Source: Alphaproteobacteria bacterium
GTDB lineage: Bacteria; Myxococcota_A; UBA796; CAJQPC01
Length of the DNA stretch: 64,000 nucleotides
Reading direction: 5' to 3'
Assembly (NCBI GenBank): GCA_020632795.1
Contig: JACKEV010000007.1
Location: 558,001-622,000, forward strand
The translations under genes and the position numbers were made by a program. Shown piece by piece: positions 8,330 through 17,400 of this stretch; position 1 is the first letter of the stretch; each line of letters starts with the position of its first letter. Under the pieces are notes generated by a model, which did not search any database, was not told where the DNA came from, and saw only the letters and a program-made list of their open reading frames with translations.

Positions 8330-9556
8330 ATGTCCACCCCCTCTCCCGTGCGCCGCTGGCTGCCGTGGCTCGCCCTGCTCGCGGGCCTGGCGGCGCACCT
8401 GGGGTGGATGCACGCGGACGGCTGGCCCAAGGTCCGCAACGCCGGCCACGGCCGGGACCTCGCCTCGTACTACTACGCGGTGAAGGCGGCGGACCAGGGC
8501 CTCAACCCCTACGACAAGGACACCCTGAGCCGCCTGGCCCGGGTCGAGGACACCCGCGCGGGGGTCCACCCCTACTTCTACCCGCCGCCCTTCCTGCTCA
8601 CGGTGCTCTGGGTGCTGCCCCTGACGTTGATGGAGGCCTACCACGTCTGGTTCTGGGGCGACGCGCTCTGGCTGCTCGCGGCGGCGCTGGCCCTGTGGTG
8701 GCTCGTGCCCCGTCCGGCGACCCTGGTGGCCGGGGCGGTGGTGGTGGCCACCTTCACGCCCCTCTACAACAACCACGTCATGGGGCAGGCCAACCTGCCG
8801 GTGTTCGCCCTGGCGGCTTGGGGCTTCGCCCTGGCGGAGCGGGACCGCCCGTGGTCCGGCGGCGCGCTGATGGGCCTGGCCTGCATGATGAAGATGAGCC
8901 CGGCGCTGCTGGTGCTGTGGTGGCTGGTCCAGGGGCGCTGGCGGCCGGTGGCGGCGGCCTGCGGCAGCGCGGTGCTCTACAGCGTGATGACCCTGCCGCT
9001 GCTCGATCTGCAGGGGCAGTGGGTGTTCTACCGCGACATCCTGCCGGGCTTCTCCAGCGGGGAGTACGGGGGCCTCAGCATCCCGATCACCCTGTTCGGC
9101 AACCACTCGATCCCCAACCTGTGGGCCCAGGGGTTCGGGCTGCGGGCGCAGATGAAGGGGCCAGCGGCCCTGGGGGCCAGCCTGACCAACCTGGCGGCGC
9201 TGGTGGGGGTGTACTGGGGCCTGCGGGGGGCCCGGACCGACGGGCTCGGGCGGCTGTGCGGGGCGGGGGCGCTGGTGGTGCTGATGCTGATCGTGCCGGT
9301 GTACGCCTACGAGCACCACTTCGTGATGATGCTGCTGCCCCTGGTCGCGGCGGCGGCGGCGGTGGCGGACCGCCGGCTGGGCTGGGGCTGGGGGGTCGTG
9401 CTGGCGCTGGCGTATCTGCCCCTGGCCTGGCCCCTGGAGCAGGTCAAGGAGACCGCGCTGTCGATGCAGGGCCCCGGGCGCTGGCTCTTGCAGGAGGCGA
9501 AGTTCTTCGCGGCGGTCGCCGTGGGCCTCACCTGCCTCATCGGAGCGCGCCGATGA
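8330..9556 (+). CDS. GT87 (DUF2029) family polyprenol-phosphate-sugar mannosyltransferase-like protein
   Basis: 408 residues with about nine or ten hydrophobic helices. The first extracytoplasmic loop carries GRDLASYYYAVKAADQGLNP and a downstream HPYFYPPPF, and GQANLP plus KMSPALLV follow; this is the pattern of DUF2029/GT87 membrane transferases that use a lipid-linked sugar donor on the outer side of the cytoplasmic membrane. It probably adds a hexose to a lipid or surface glycan; the acceptor is unknown. A second, unrelated-in-detail GT87 protein is encoded at 53236-54990. Likely co-transcribed with the preceding flavoprotein gene. Confidence 0.78.
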   Translation: MSTPSPVRRWLPWLALLAGLAAHLGWMHADGWPKVRNAGHGRDLASYYYAVKAADQGLNPYDKDTLSRLARVEDTRAGVHPYFYPPPFLLTVLWVLPLTLMEAYHVWFWGDALWLLAAALALWWLVPRPATLVAGAVVVATFTPLYNNHVMGQANLPVFALAAWGFALAERDRPWSGGALMGLACMMKMSPALLVLWWLVQGRWRPVAAACGSAVLYSVMTLPLLDLQGQWVFYRDILPGFSSGEYGGLSIPITLFGNHSIPNLWAQGFGLRAQMKGPAALGASLTNLAALVGVYWGLRGARTDGLGRLCGAGALVVLMLIVPVYAYEHHFVMMLLPLVAAAAAVADRRLGWGWGVVLALAYLPLAWPLEQVKETALSMQGPGRWLLQEAKFFAAVAVGLTCLIGARR

Positions 9557-9610
9557 ATGCGTAGCGGGTCGCGCCGTCTGAGGTGTCTGTAGAGACGGAG
9601 AGTCCACACC

Positions 9611-10282
9611 ATGCACACCCGCCTCGCCCCCCTGCTCATCGCGCTCATCGCCACCGGCTGCCAGGTCCGCACCCTGGAGCACACCTTCGAGGACCCCGAC
9701 GGCGCGCTGCGCCGCCTGGAGCTGAGCGGGGCCAACGGCACCGTCGACGTGCTGCCGGGCGAGGTCCTGCGGGTGGAGCGCCGCGCCGAGTACGGCACGG
9801 CCTCCTACGACCTCACCGCGGACATCGACGGCGACGCGGCGGTGCTGGGGGAGCGCTGCGCCCTGCCGGCCCTCTGCCGGGTCGACGCCGTCGTCGAGCT
9901 GCCGCCGGGCATGGCGCTGGACGTGGCGCTGGGCACCGGCGAGGTGTGGCTCTCCGACGTCGACGGCGAGATCGTCCTGGACCTGGGCGCCGCTTCCTTG
10001 ACGGGAGTCGGGCTGGAAGCGCCCAGGGTCCAGGTCCTCGCCGAGAAGGTGGATGTCGAGCTGGAGCTGCTCGCCACGCCCGTCGAGGTCGCCGTGGCGA
10101 TGGAGGTCGGCGACGCCACCATCGACCTGCCCGCCGGGTCCTACGACCTGGACGTCAACAGCGGCCTGGGCGAGGTCACCCTGTGGAACGTGATCCACGA
10201 CGCGGGCGCCGACGGCGTCGTCGAGGTGCGCACGGGCGCGGGGGACGTGGCCATCACCGGGCTGGGTGCTGCCGCTCCGTGA
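9611..10282 (+). CDS. Lipoprotein with DUF4097-like beta-strand repeats
   Basis: The 223-residue product has a short signal peptide with lipobox ATGC (LIALIATGC). The rest is a run of short beta strands spaced by turns (LELSGANGTVDVLPG, LGTGEVWLSDVDG, EVGDATIDLPAG, SGLGEVTLWNV), the right-handed beta-helix-like pattern of the putative auto-transporter/adhesin family DUF4097. A GGAGAG Shine-Dalgarno precedes the ATG. The last 29 bp overlap the 3' end of the convergent methyltransferase gene. Probably an outer-membrane or periplasmic lipoprotein; no enzymatic motif is seen. Confidence 0.7.
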   Translation: MHTRLAPLLIALIATGCQVRTLEHTFEDPDGALRRLELSGANGTVDVLPGEVLRVERRAEYGTASYDLTADIDGDAAVLGERCALPALCRVDAVVELPPGMALDVALGTGEVWLSDVDGEIVLDLGAASLTGVGLEAPRVQVLAEKVDVELELLATPVEVAVAMEVGDATIDLPAGSYDLDVNSGLGEVTLWNVIHDAGADGVVEVRTGAGDVAITGLGAAAP

Positions 10283-11396
10283 AGGCGCCGCCCCCGGCCC
10301 AGCCCTCCAGGGCGGTGATCCCGGTGGGGTCCTGGCCCGCGACCACCCGCTCCAGCCGCTGCCGGACCAGCGCGATCTGAGGGCCCTGCTCGATCCCGAT
10401 CCAGCGGCGGCCCATCTTGTGGGCGACCGCGGCGGTGGTGCCGGCCCCCAGGAAGCAGTCCAGCACGAGGTCGCCGGGGTCGGTGGCGAGCTGGAGGCAG
10501 CGGCGGACCAGGCGCTCGGGCTTCTTGCCCTGCTTGAAGCGCACCCCGCCCTCGTTGGCGATGCCCTCCCAGGAGAGGTCGGTCCACACGTTGGTCAGGG
10601 GGCGGCTGGCGGTCAGCGCGCCGTCGACGCGGCTGACCTGCCGGTCGTAGAACAGGAGCTGCTGGCCCCGGGTGATCCAGATGGGGTCCTGGCCCTCCCG
10701 ATCGACCCGCAGCACGGCGTCGGGGTCGGCCTTGGAGCGTTGCTTGGCCTCCACGATGGCGCGGCCGGCCTTGGTGTCGCTGATGCTGGCCAGGCGGCAG
10801 ACCTGCGCGGCGTGCTCCACCTGGAAGCGCTCCAGCGGCACGCCCGGGGGGCAGGCCTTGCGCAGGGTGGTGAAGCGCCACGCCGGGTGGGGGTCCTCGG
10901 GGTTGACGAGCCACTTGCGGTAGGCCGGGTCGGGGGGGCGCGGCACCCGGAGGGGGTTCTCGCGGAGCTGGCTGCGGTCGCGGGCGTACCACAGCAAATA
11001 CTCGCTGGCCTTGAACACCCCCCGGTTCACCGTGGAGAAGGCCGAGGGCGCGCGGGCGTCGACGGTGATCCGGCTGATGAAGGCGTCCCGGCCGAACAGC
11101 TCGTCGAGCAGCAGCTTGAGGGCGTCCATCTCGTTGTCGTCGAGCTGGACGAACAGGCTGCCGTCGGGGCGCAGGCAGCGGCGCAGCAGGTCCAGGCGGG
11201 GGCGCATCATCGCCAGCCAGTCGGCGCTGCTGCGGTCGTCGTGGTAGCCGGCTTGGCCGCGCGGGGGGGCCTTGCGGTTGCCCGTGTTGTAGGGCGGGTC
11301 GATCCAGACGCAGCGGACCTGCCCCTCGATCCCGGGCATCAGCGCGGTCAGCGCGGCGAGGTTCTCCCCGTGGATGAGCAGGTTGTCCAGCGGCAT
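10254..11396 (-). CDS. Beta-class N6-adenine/N4-cytosine DNA methyltransferase, solitary
   Basis: Transfers a methyl group from S-adenosylmethionine to an exocyclic amino group in a DNA recognition site. DPPYN (motif IV) is at residues 33-37 and the AdoMet loop F315-L-G-A-G319 (motif I) is near the C-terminus; this IV-before-I order defines the beta class, as in type III Mod and CcrM-like enzymes. The target-recognition part lies between. The ATG at 11396 is preferred because GAGGGG stands just upstream; an in-frame GTG at 11468 lacks a ribosome binding site. No helicase, nuclease or specificity gene is adjacent, so it is either an orphan regulatory or epigenetic enzyme or a restriction remnant. 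Recognition sequence not predictable. Confidence 0.87.
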   Translation of the reverse strand: MPLDNLLIHGENLAALTALMPGIEGQVRCVWIDPPYNTGNRKAPPRGQAGYHDDRSSADWLAMMRPRLDLLRRCLRPDGSLFVQLDDNEMDALKLLLDELFGRDAFISRITVDARAPSAFSTVNRGVFKASEYLLWYARDRSQLRENPLRVPRPPDPAYRKWLVNPEDPHPAWRFTTLRKACPPGVPLERFQVEHAAQVCRLASISDTKAGRAIVEAKQRSKADPDAVLRVDREGQDPIWITRGQQLLFYDRQVSRVDGALTASRPLTNVWTDLSWEGIANEGGVRFKQGKKPERLVRRCLQLATDPGDLVLDCFLGAGTTAAVAHKMGRRWIGIEQGPQIALVRQRLERVVAGQDPTGITALEGWAGGGAFTERQHPAR

Positions 11397-11444
11397 GGGC
11401 CCCTCGTAACGGATCGGCGTCCGCGGGGTGTCCAACCAACCACC

Positions 11445-11473
11445 TTGACGACCGGGGCCGGAGCCCACAAGCT
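11445..11473 (+). promoter_or_regulatory. Promoter of the small Gly-Tyr-rich lipoprotein gene
   Basis: TTGACG at 11445-11450 and CAAGCT at 11468-11473 with a 17-bp spacer. The -10 is poor but the -35 and spacing are good. Transcript would begin near 11480, 24 nt before the start codon, which has GGAGGAG. Confidence 0.45.
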
Positions 11474-11503
11474 GTCGACGGCGCCACGCATCCGGAGGAG
11501 CAC

Positions 11504-11791
11504 ATGCGCATCGCGGTGAAGTCAGCCCTGGCGACGCTCGGCCTCGCGCTCGGGGTGGCCTGCATCGACGGCACCACCACCAAGAGCGACTACGACCTGG
11601 GCTGCGAGGACGGCTATGACTTCGGCTACAGCGCGGGCCTGAGCCACGGGGAGTCCTGCGGGACCTACGACGACGACCCCGGCGAGCGCTTCGACACCGC
11701 CCAGCCCGACTACGACCAGGGCTACGTCGACTGCTACCCCGACGGCTACGCCGACGGGTACAGCTCCGGCTCCACCGGCTCGGGGTGCTGA
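11504..11791 (+). CDS. Small Tyr/Gly/Asp-rich lipoprotein
   Basis: 95 residues. Strong GGAGGAG ribosome binding site. A signal peptide ends in lipobox GVAC (LALGVACIDG). The mature part carries two related blocks built on D-Y-D-x-G and G-Y-x-x-G-Y steps (DYDLGCEDGYDFGYSAG and DYDQGYVDCYPDGYADGY) separated by an acidic linker, plus four Cys that could form disulfides. I know no family for it. The pattern suggests a surface-exposed or calcium-responsive coat lipoprotein. Its stop abuts, without a gap, the stop of the convergent SDR gene. Confidence 0.65.
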   Translation: MRIAVKSALATLGLALGVACIDGTTTKSDYDLGCEDGYDFGYSAGLSHGESCGTYDDDPGERFDTAQPDYDQGYVDCYPDGYADGYSSGSTGSGC

Positions 11792-12619
11792 CTACTTCGG
11801 CGTGGTGAGCCTGCCGACGGCGAACTCCAGCACGCTGTGGGGCAGGGCGGCCTTCATCGCGACGCGGACCTTGCCGCTGGGGCCCATCACCGAGCGCAGC
11901 GGCGGCGAGGACTGCTCCATGAGCTGGACGATCTTGCGGGCGACGTCCCGGGCGTCCCCGGCGTGCTCGGTGGCCTTGGCCACGACCTCCTGCATGCGCT
12001 CGGCGTAGGGGTGGTACTCGCTCTCGGGGTCCATGGACCTGCGGCCGACGCTCTGGTTGCGGTCGAAGATGTCGGTCTTGTAGGGGCCGGGCTCGACCAG
12101 GCAGACGTGGATCCCGAAGGGGCGCAGCTCGTGGCGCCAGGACTCGCTCATGCCCTCCAGGGCGAACTTCGAGCCGGCGTAGGCGCCCATGCCGGGCATG
12201 GCGATGCGGCCGGCGACCGAGGAGACGTTGACGATGCGGCCGGATCGCTGCTTGCGCATGGCGGGCAGGCAGAGGTTGGTCAGGGCCCAGACGGCGAAGA
12301 CGTTGACCTCGAAGACCTTGCGCAGCTCGTCCTCCTCGAGCAGCTCGAGGTGGCCGCCCAGGGCGACCCCGGCGTTGTTGACCAGGGCGTCGATCCGGCC
12401 CTGTTCATCGAGCACACGGGAGACGGCGGCCTCGCGCTCGGCGGGGTTCGTGACGTCGAGCTGGACCGGGATGACCGGCAGCTCGTCGGCCTCGCGGCGG
12501 AGCTGGTCGGCGGTGGAGAGGTCCCGCAGGCCGGCGTAGACGGTGTGGCCGGCGCGGGCCGCCTCCAGCGCGGTCAGCAGGCCGAAGCCGGAGCGGCAGC
12601 CGGTGATGAGCGTGATCAT
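11792..12619 (-). CDS. Short-chain dehydrogenase/reductase (classical SDR)
   Basis: 275 residues. NAD(P)-binding TGxxxGxG is present as TGCRSGFG (6-13), NNAG at 81-84, the catalytic Ser in VSSVAG (133/134) and Y147-x-x-x-K151 (YAGSK). The segment EPGPYKTDIF after the active site is typical of retinol-dehydrogenase-like or oxidoreductase SDRs acting on hydrophobic alcohols or ketones. The ATG at 12619 is chosen because GGAGG lies 7 nt upstream; the longer frame from 12637 has no ribosome binding site. Substrate unknown. Convergent with the small lipoprotein gene. Confidence 0.88.
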   Translation of the reverse strand: MITLITGCRSGFGLLTALEAARAGHTVYAGLRDLSTADQLRREADELPVIPVQLDVTNPAEREAAVSRVLDEQGRIDALVNNAGVALGGHLELLEEDELRKVFEVNVFAVWALTNLCLPAMRKQRSGRIVNVSSVAGRIAMPGMGAYAGSKFALEGMSESWRHELRPFGIHVCLVEPGPYKTDIFDRNQSVGRRSMDPESEYHPYAERMQEVVAKATEHAGDARDVARKIVQLMEQSSPPLRSVMGPSGKVRVAMKAALPHSVLEFAVGRLTTPK

Positions 12620-12651
12620 GGGAGAGCCTCCAGGCACGGAGGCAGTGTACG

Positions 12652-13092
12652 TCAGGACGCCTCGGCCAGGCCCGGCGGGCAGCGCATGGGGAGGCCCAGC
12701 AGCTCGGCGACCTGGGTGGCGAGGTCCAGGGCGGCGGCGACCTCCAGGTCGGTCTCCAGGTCGATGGGGGGATCGTCCTCCTCGGTGGGCTGGAGGTAGA
12801 CCACCATGCGCAGGGCGGCGCGGCCGCGCTCGTCGACCGGGTGGTGCCAGGCGACGACGACGGCCGCCAGCTCGGGCACGAAGTAGCGGGCCCGGATGTG
12901 GCTGGCGCCCAGCAGGCGGCGCCCGGCGACGGCGACGGTGCGCTCGACCGGGTCGATGTGGACCTCCGGGCGGGGCTCGGTCAGCCAGCGGAGCAGCCCG
13001 CCCAGGGCGGGGGCCTCAGCGGGGCTGGCCAGCGGATCGGGGTTCCGCGGGGCTCTGGGCCTGAAGATCAGCGTCGGGGGTTTGGGGGACAC
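12652..13092 (-). CDS. Conserved-looking hypothetical protein, 146 residues
   Basis: GTG start with GGAGG 6 nt upstream. The soluble product has a Pro/Arg-rich N-terminus (about 30 residues) and a compact alpha/beta part (VHIDPVERTVAVAGRRLLG, then VVAWHHPVDERGRAALRMVVYL) with an acidic stretch TEEDDPPIDLETDLE and a helical C-terminus. I do not recognise the family. It lies 32 bp upstream of the SDR start on the same strand and probably forms one transcript with it. Confidence 0.6.
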   Translation of the reverse strand: MSPKPPTLIFRPRAPRNPDPLASPAEAPALGGLLRWLTEPRPEVHIDPVERTVAVAGRRLLGASHIRARYFVPELAAVVVAWHHPVDERGRAALRMVVYLQPTEEDDPPIDLETDLEVAAALDLATQVAELLGLPMRCPPGLAEAS

Positions 13093-13122
13093 CGGGCGCC
13101 TCCGTCCTTGGGGGCACTTGCC

Positions 13123-13151
13123 AGAATACCGGATTTACGGCGTTTCTGAAA
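13123..13151 (-). promoter_or_regulatory. Candidate promoter for the 13092 gene and SDR
   Basis: On the minus strand TTTCAG (13151-13146) and TATTCT (13128-13123) have a 17-bp spacer in an unusually AT-rich stretch (about 13115-13175). The -10 matches 4 of 6, the -35 is weak. The start would give a leader of about 25 nt. Confidence 0.35.
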
Positions 13152-13173
13152 TGACGAAGTGTCTCTCATGGGT

Positions 13174-14448
13174 TCAATCGGTGTCCGGGCTGCGCGCTGG
13201 GGTGTTGGTGAGGATCACCCGGGCGCTGCGCTGGTAGGTGAGGTAGGCCCAGGCCCAGTCGAACAGCACCGCCAGGCGGTTGCGGAAGCCGATGAGCACC
13301 ATGATGTGGATGCCCAGCCAGAGCACCCAGGCGAGCCAGCCGGTGGCCCGGATGCGCCCGAAGTCCGCGATGGCCGCCTTGCGCCCGATGGTGGCCAGGG
13401 AGCCCTGGTCGACGTAGCGGAAGGGCGCGCGGGGCTGGTGGCGCAGGGTGTTGAGGATCATGCGCGCGGCGTGCTGGCCGCCCTGGATCGCGGCGGGGGC
13501 GACGCCGGGGACCTCGCCGCCGTCGGGGCGGTCGAGGCTGGCGAGGTCGCCGATGACGAAGACCTCGGGGTGACCGGGCAGGCTGAGATCCTCGGCCACC
13601 CGGACCTTGCCCGCGCGGGTCCGCTCGGCGCCGAGGGTGGCGCCCAGGGGGCTGCCCTGGACCCCCGCGCCCCACAGCACGGTGCGGGCGGCCACGCGCT
13701 GGGTTCCCAGGACCACGCCCTCGGCGTCGATCGAGGAGACCCGCTGGCCCAGCATCAGCTCCACCCCCAGCTTGCGGAGCTGGGCCTCGGCCTTGCGGGA
13801 GAGGGGCTCGGGGAAGGTGGAGAGCACGCGGTCCTGGCCCTCCACCAGCACGACGCGGGCGTGACGGGGGTCGAAGTTGCGGTAGTCCCGGGCCAGGGTG
13901 TGGCGGGCGATCTCGCTGATGCTGCCGGCCAGCTCGACCCCGGTGGGGCCGCCGCCGATGATCACGAAGGTGAGCCAGGGGGCGCGCTCGGCCTCGGTGG
14001 CGACGCGCTCGGCGTGCTCGAAGGCGGTGAGGATGCGCCGCCGGATGTCGATGGCTTCTTCCAGGGACTTGAGGCCGGGGGCGTGGGCCTCCCAGTGGTC
14101 GTTGCCGAAGTAGTTGTTGACCGCCCCGGTGGCGACGACGAGGTAGTCGTAGTCCAGGGGGGGGCCGCCCTCCAGCGCCACCTGGCGGGCCTCGACGTCC
14201 ACGGCGGTGGCGGTGGCCATCAGCACCTCGCAGTTGCGCTGGCGGTGCAGGATCTTGCGGATCGGGGCGGCGATGTCGGGGGCGCTGAGCGCCGCGGTGG
14301 CGACCTGGTAGAGCAGGGGTTGGAAGAGGTGGTGGTTGTTGCGGTCGATGAGGGTGACCCGCACCGGGGCGCCGGCCAGGGCCTTGGCCGCGTTCAGGCC
14401 GCCGAAGCCGCCGCCCAGGATGACCACGTGGGGGACGTCGCCGCGCAT
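13174..14448 (-). CDS. ndh: Type II NADH:quinone oxidoreductase (NDH-2)
   Basis: Single-subunit, non-proton-pumping NADH dehydrogenase that reduces quinone at the inner face of the cytoplasmic membrane. The FAD-binding GGGFGG loop is at 12-17 and the second Rossmann NADH loop GGGPTGVELAG near 165. LFQPLLYQVATAALS is the quinone-side motif of NDH-2, and FVIGDLASL is the C-terminal FAD motif. The C-terminus (GWLAWVLWLGIHIMVLIGF and beyond) is hydrophobic and would anchor the enzyme. 424 residues is the usual length. GGAG precedes the ATG at 14448. It lies 31 bp downstream of the giant eCIS_core gene on the same strand, so read-through is possible. Confidence 0.93.
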   Translation of the reverse strand: MRGDVPHVVILGGGFGGLNAAKALAGAPVRVTLIDRNNHHLFQPLLYQVATAALSAPDIAAPIRKILHRQRNCEVLMATATAVDVEARQVALEGGPPLDYDYLVVATGAVNNYFGNDHWEAHAPGLKSLEEAIDIRRRILTAFEHAERVATEAERAPWLTFVIIGGGPTGVELAGSISEIARHTLARDYRNFDPRHARVVLVEGQDRVLSTFPEPLSRKAEAQLRKLGVELMLGQRVSSIDAEGVVLGTQRVAARTVLWGAGVQGSPLGATLGAERTRAGKVRVAEDLSLPGHPEVFVIGDLASLDRPDGGEVPGVAPAAIQGGQHAARMILNTLRHQPRAPFRYVDQGSLATIGRKAAIADFGRIRATGWLAWVLWLGIHIMVLIGFRNRLAVLFDWAWAYLTYQRSARVILTNTPARSPDTD

Positions 14449-14479
14449 GGGTGCGCTCCGTCAAGCGTGTACGTCCCTC

Positions 14480-17400
14480 TCAATATCCGTTCTGCGCCCG
14501 CCACTCCCGCACCTCGTCCTCGTAGCCCGCCTGCTCCAGCACGGACATGGCCAGCAGGACCTGGGTGCGGTCGCCGTGCTCCTTGAACGCCTTGAGCATG
14601 TTCTCGACGTTGTCGCCGCCCCAGCGGTCGTCGTCGGCGCGCTGGAGGTAGGCGTCCACGAAGGCGGCGGCGGCCACCGGGTCGCTGTCAACGGCGGCCA
14701 GGATCTCAGTCATCTCGCGGGTGTTGGGGGACCAGGAGCTGAACAGGCCGTGGTCCTGCTCCTCGTCGCGGAACAGGCGGCCCAGGGCGGCGGGGTCCTC
14801 CTGGGCGAGGGCGGCGACGGTGGAGGCGTCGATGTTCTCGCGGAACATCGCGGCGTCCTGCAGGGTCTCGGCCACGTCGATGCCCGCCTCGGCGTACAGG
14901 GTGATCCAGTCGTCCATGTCGTCGGGGTGGACCTGGGAGAGCAGGTGCGCGGGGTCGAAGCTGCCCTCGGCGGCGGCCTGGGCCACCGCGGCGGGGTCCT
15001 GGTCGGGGCCGGCCAGCACGACCTCGACGTTGACGCCGTTGGCCTCGGCCCAGGCCATCGCCTCGGCCTGGTGGGTGGGGGAGCGCATGAGCACGTCGAG
15101 CACCAGCGCCTGGTAGCCGGGCTCGAAGTGCATCGCGTCCAGCAGGTCGGTGGGGGTGTAGGCCCCCGTGCCGCCGCTGTCGCCGAGGTTGGACATGAAG
15201 TCGTCGACCAGGCCGGCCTCCTCGGCGGCCATGAGCGTGGTGGTGACGTCCATCGCGGACTCCCGCCACAGCCACTCCTCGTAGTAGCCGTACTCCTGGA
15301 AGCCGTTCATGTTGTCGATGAGGTCCTGGGTGCGGTGGCGCCACACGCCCTCGCCGGGGCCCTCGTTGTTCGGGTCGAGGCCCCAGTCGATGAGGGACTG
15401 GGGGTCCTCGCGGGCCGCGCGCATCTTGTCCATCATGTCGCGGTCGTTGACCGTGAACAGGACCCCGGTGCGCAGCAGCTCGGCGGCCTGGGGGTCGACC
15501 TCGCCCACGTCCTCGTACAGCTCCAGGAGCTGGAAGGCGCCGTCCACGTCGTCGCCGTTCATGCGCTCGATGTGGTGGGAGATCTGGTCGAGGAGCTGGT
15601 TGCGGGCGTCCTCGTCCTGGACCTGCTGGACCATGTCCAGGGCGGTCCAGGGGTTGATCTCCATCTCGTCCGCCTGGTTGAGGTAGACCGCGAGGTAGAC
15701 CTGCTGCTGGGCGGGGTCGAGGGTGGAGAAGTCGGCGGGCGGGCAGGCGATGACGCCCTCCAGGAAGCCCACCGTGTCGTCGCCGAAGGGGGCCATCGCC
15801 TCGGTGAGGATGTCCTCGTTCAGCGCGGTGTCGTCCCAGCTCATGACCGTGTTGAGGGTGGCGTCGTAGCTGGCGTTCGCCATCTCCTCGTGGACCAGGG
15901 CCCAGGGGTCGACTCCCGCCGCGCGCATCTCCTCGAAGGCGGCGTCCATGACCTGGAAGTGGTTGTCGGTGAGGAAGACGCCCACCTGCGCCACCGGGTC
16001 GATGCCCTCGATGGCGCCGTTGAGGTACGCGCGGGCCAGCGGGTCCTCGGGCTCGGGCAGGCGGGCCAGCATGTCGCGCTCCTCGTCGGAGAGGGGCACG
16101 TCGGCGAAGACGCCCAGCTCGTAGCTGCCGTCGTGGGGGTTGACGTTGTAGCCGCCGCGCTCCCGGCCGTGCTCGCCGTGCATGACCATGCGGCCGAAGC
16201 CCAGCTCGTTGGACTGGAGCGCGTAGGCGGTGTTGAGCACGTCGTCGATCCACAGGCGGTCGATGGTGTGGACCTCGGAGCGGCCCCAGCTCGCCAGGCC
16301 CAGCAGGGTGTGGCGGTCGGCCTCGAGCTGCTGGTCCATGCGGTGGGCGTAGGTGACCCCGTCGACGGGGTCGTGCTCCATGTACTCGGGGCTCTCCAGG
16401 AAGTTGTTGTTCGTGAGGGTGGCGACCCCGCGCAGCTCCTCCTGCAGGACCGCGTACTCCATCTGGGCGTCGAACAGCTCGGACTGGTAGAGGGTCGGGT
16501 TGGTGGCGGCGTCGAGCTGGAGCTGCTCGATGGCGGCCTGCTGGGCGGTCAGGGCGTCGTAGCGCTCCACGAACTCCTGGTCGTAGCTGTTGGGCAGCGC
16601 GCCGGTGTCCCGAAAGATGTCGTAGGCCTGCTGGCCCTCGGGGGTGGAGAGGTCCAGGTCGAACTCGACCAGGGTGGTGTTGCCCTCGGTGTGGCCGTAC
16701 TGGTAGAGGGGCAGGCTGCGGAAGTCGACGCCCGCGTTCCAGGTGGCCTCGTCCATCGAGGCGACCGAGAGGCGCACGGTGTCGCCGTCGGTGCGGGTGA
16801 TCATCACCGCCTCGTACTCCTGGCCCTCCCGGCCCAGGCTGACGCCGACGCCGTAGGCCTCGCCGCGCACCTGGCCGCCAGCGGCGGTGAAGTCGGTGAA
16901 GATGTAGCCGCTGCCGACCTCGACCTGGGTGATGTCGACGTCGCTGATGTCGATGACCGCGTCGAGGTTGGGCCAGCCCACCTCCTCGCCGAGGTCGTGC
17001 AGGGCCTCGGGGTTCTCGGTGGCCCACTCGGTGCTCAAGGGGGCGCCGTCGGGGGTCTGCACGTTGCCGTCGGTCGTGAAGTAGTACGTGCCCGTGCCGG
17101 CCTCGCCGTGGACCTCGACCCCGACGCCCACCACGCCGTTGCTGCCGTTGACCCCCAGGTTGCCTCGGATGGCGTGCTCCTGGCCCACGATGAGCATGGC
17201 GTCGCCGCCGGAGTTGGCCAGCGCGGTCTGCTCGGCGATGCCCTGGGCGTTGCCCTCGTCCACCACCCGGGTCGAGGCGCTCTCGGTGATGGCCGCGCCC
17301 GCGGTGACGCCGAGCTTGTCGGTGCCGGTGCCGACGTTGAAGCCCAGGGTGCCGGACTGGTTGTTGCCGTAGGCGTCGGTGCTGCCGCCCATCTGGATCC

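Noticed and set aside
6449..10198. A 1249-codon minus-strand frame across tuf, the flavoprotein and GT87 genes
   Set aside because: Antisense shadow; no domain, and it would overlap three well-supported genes.
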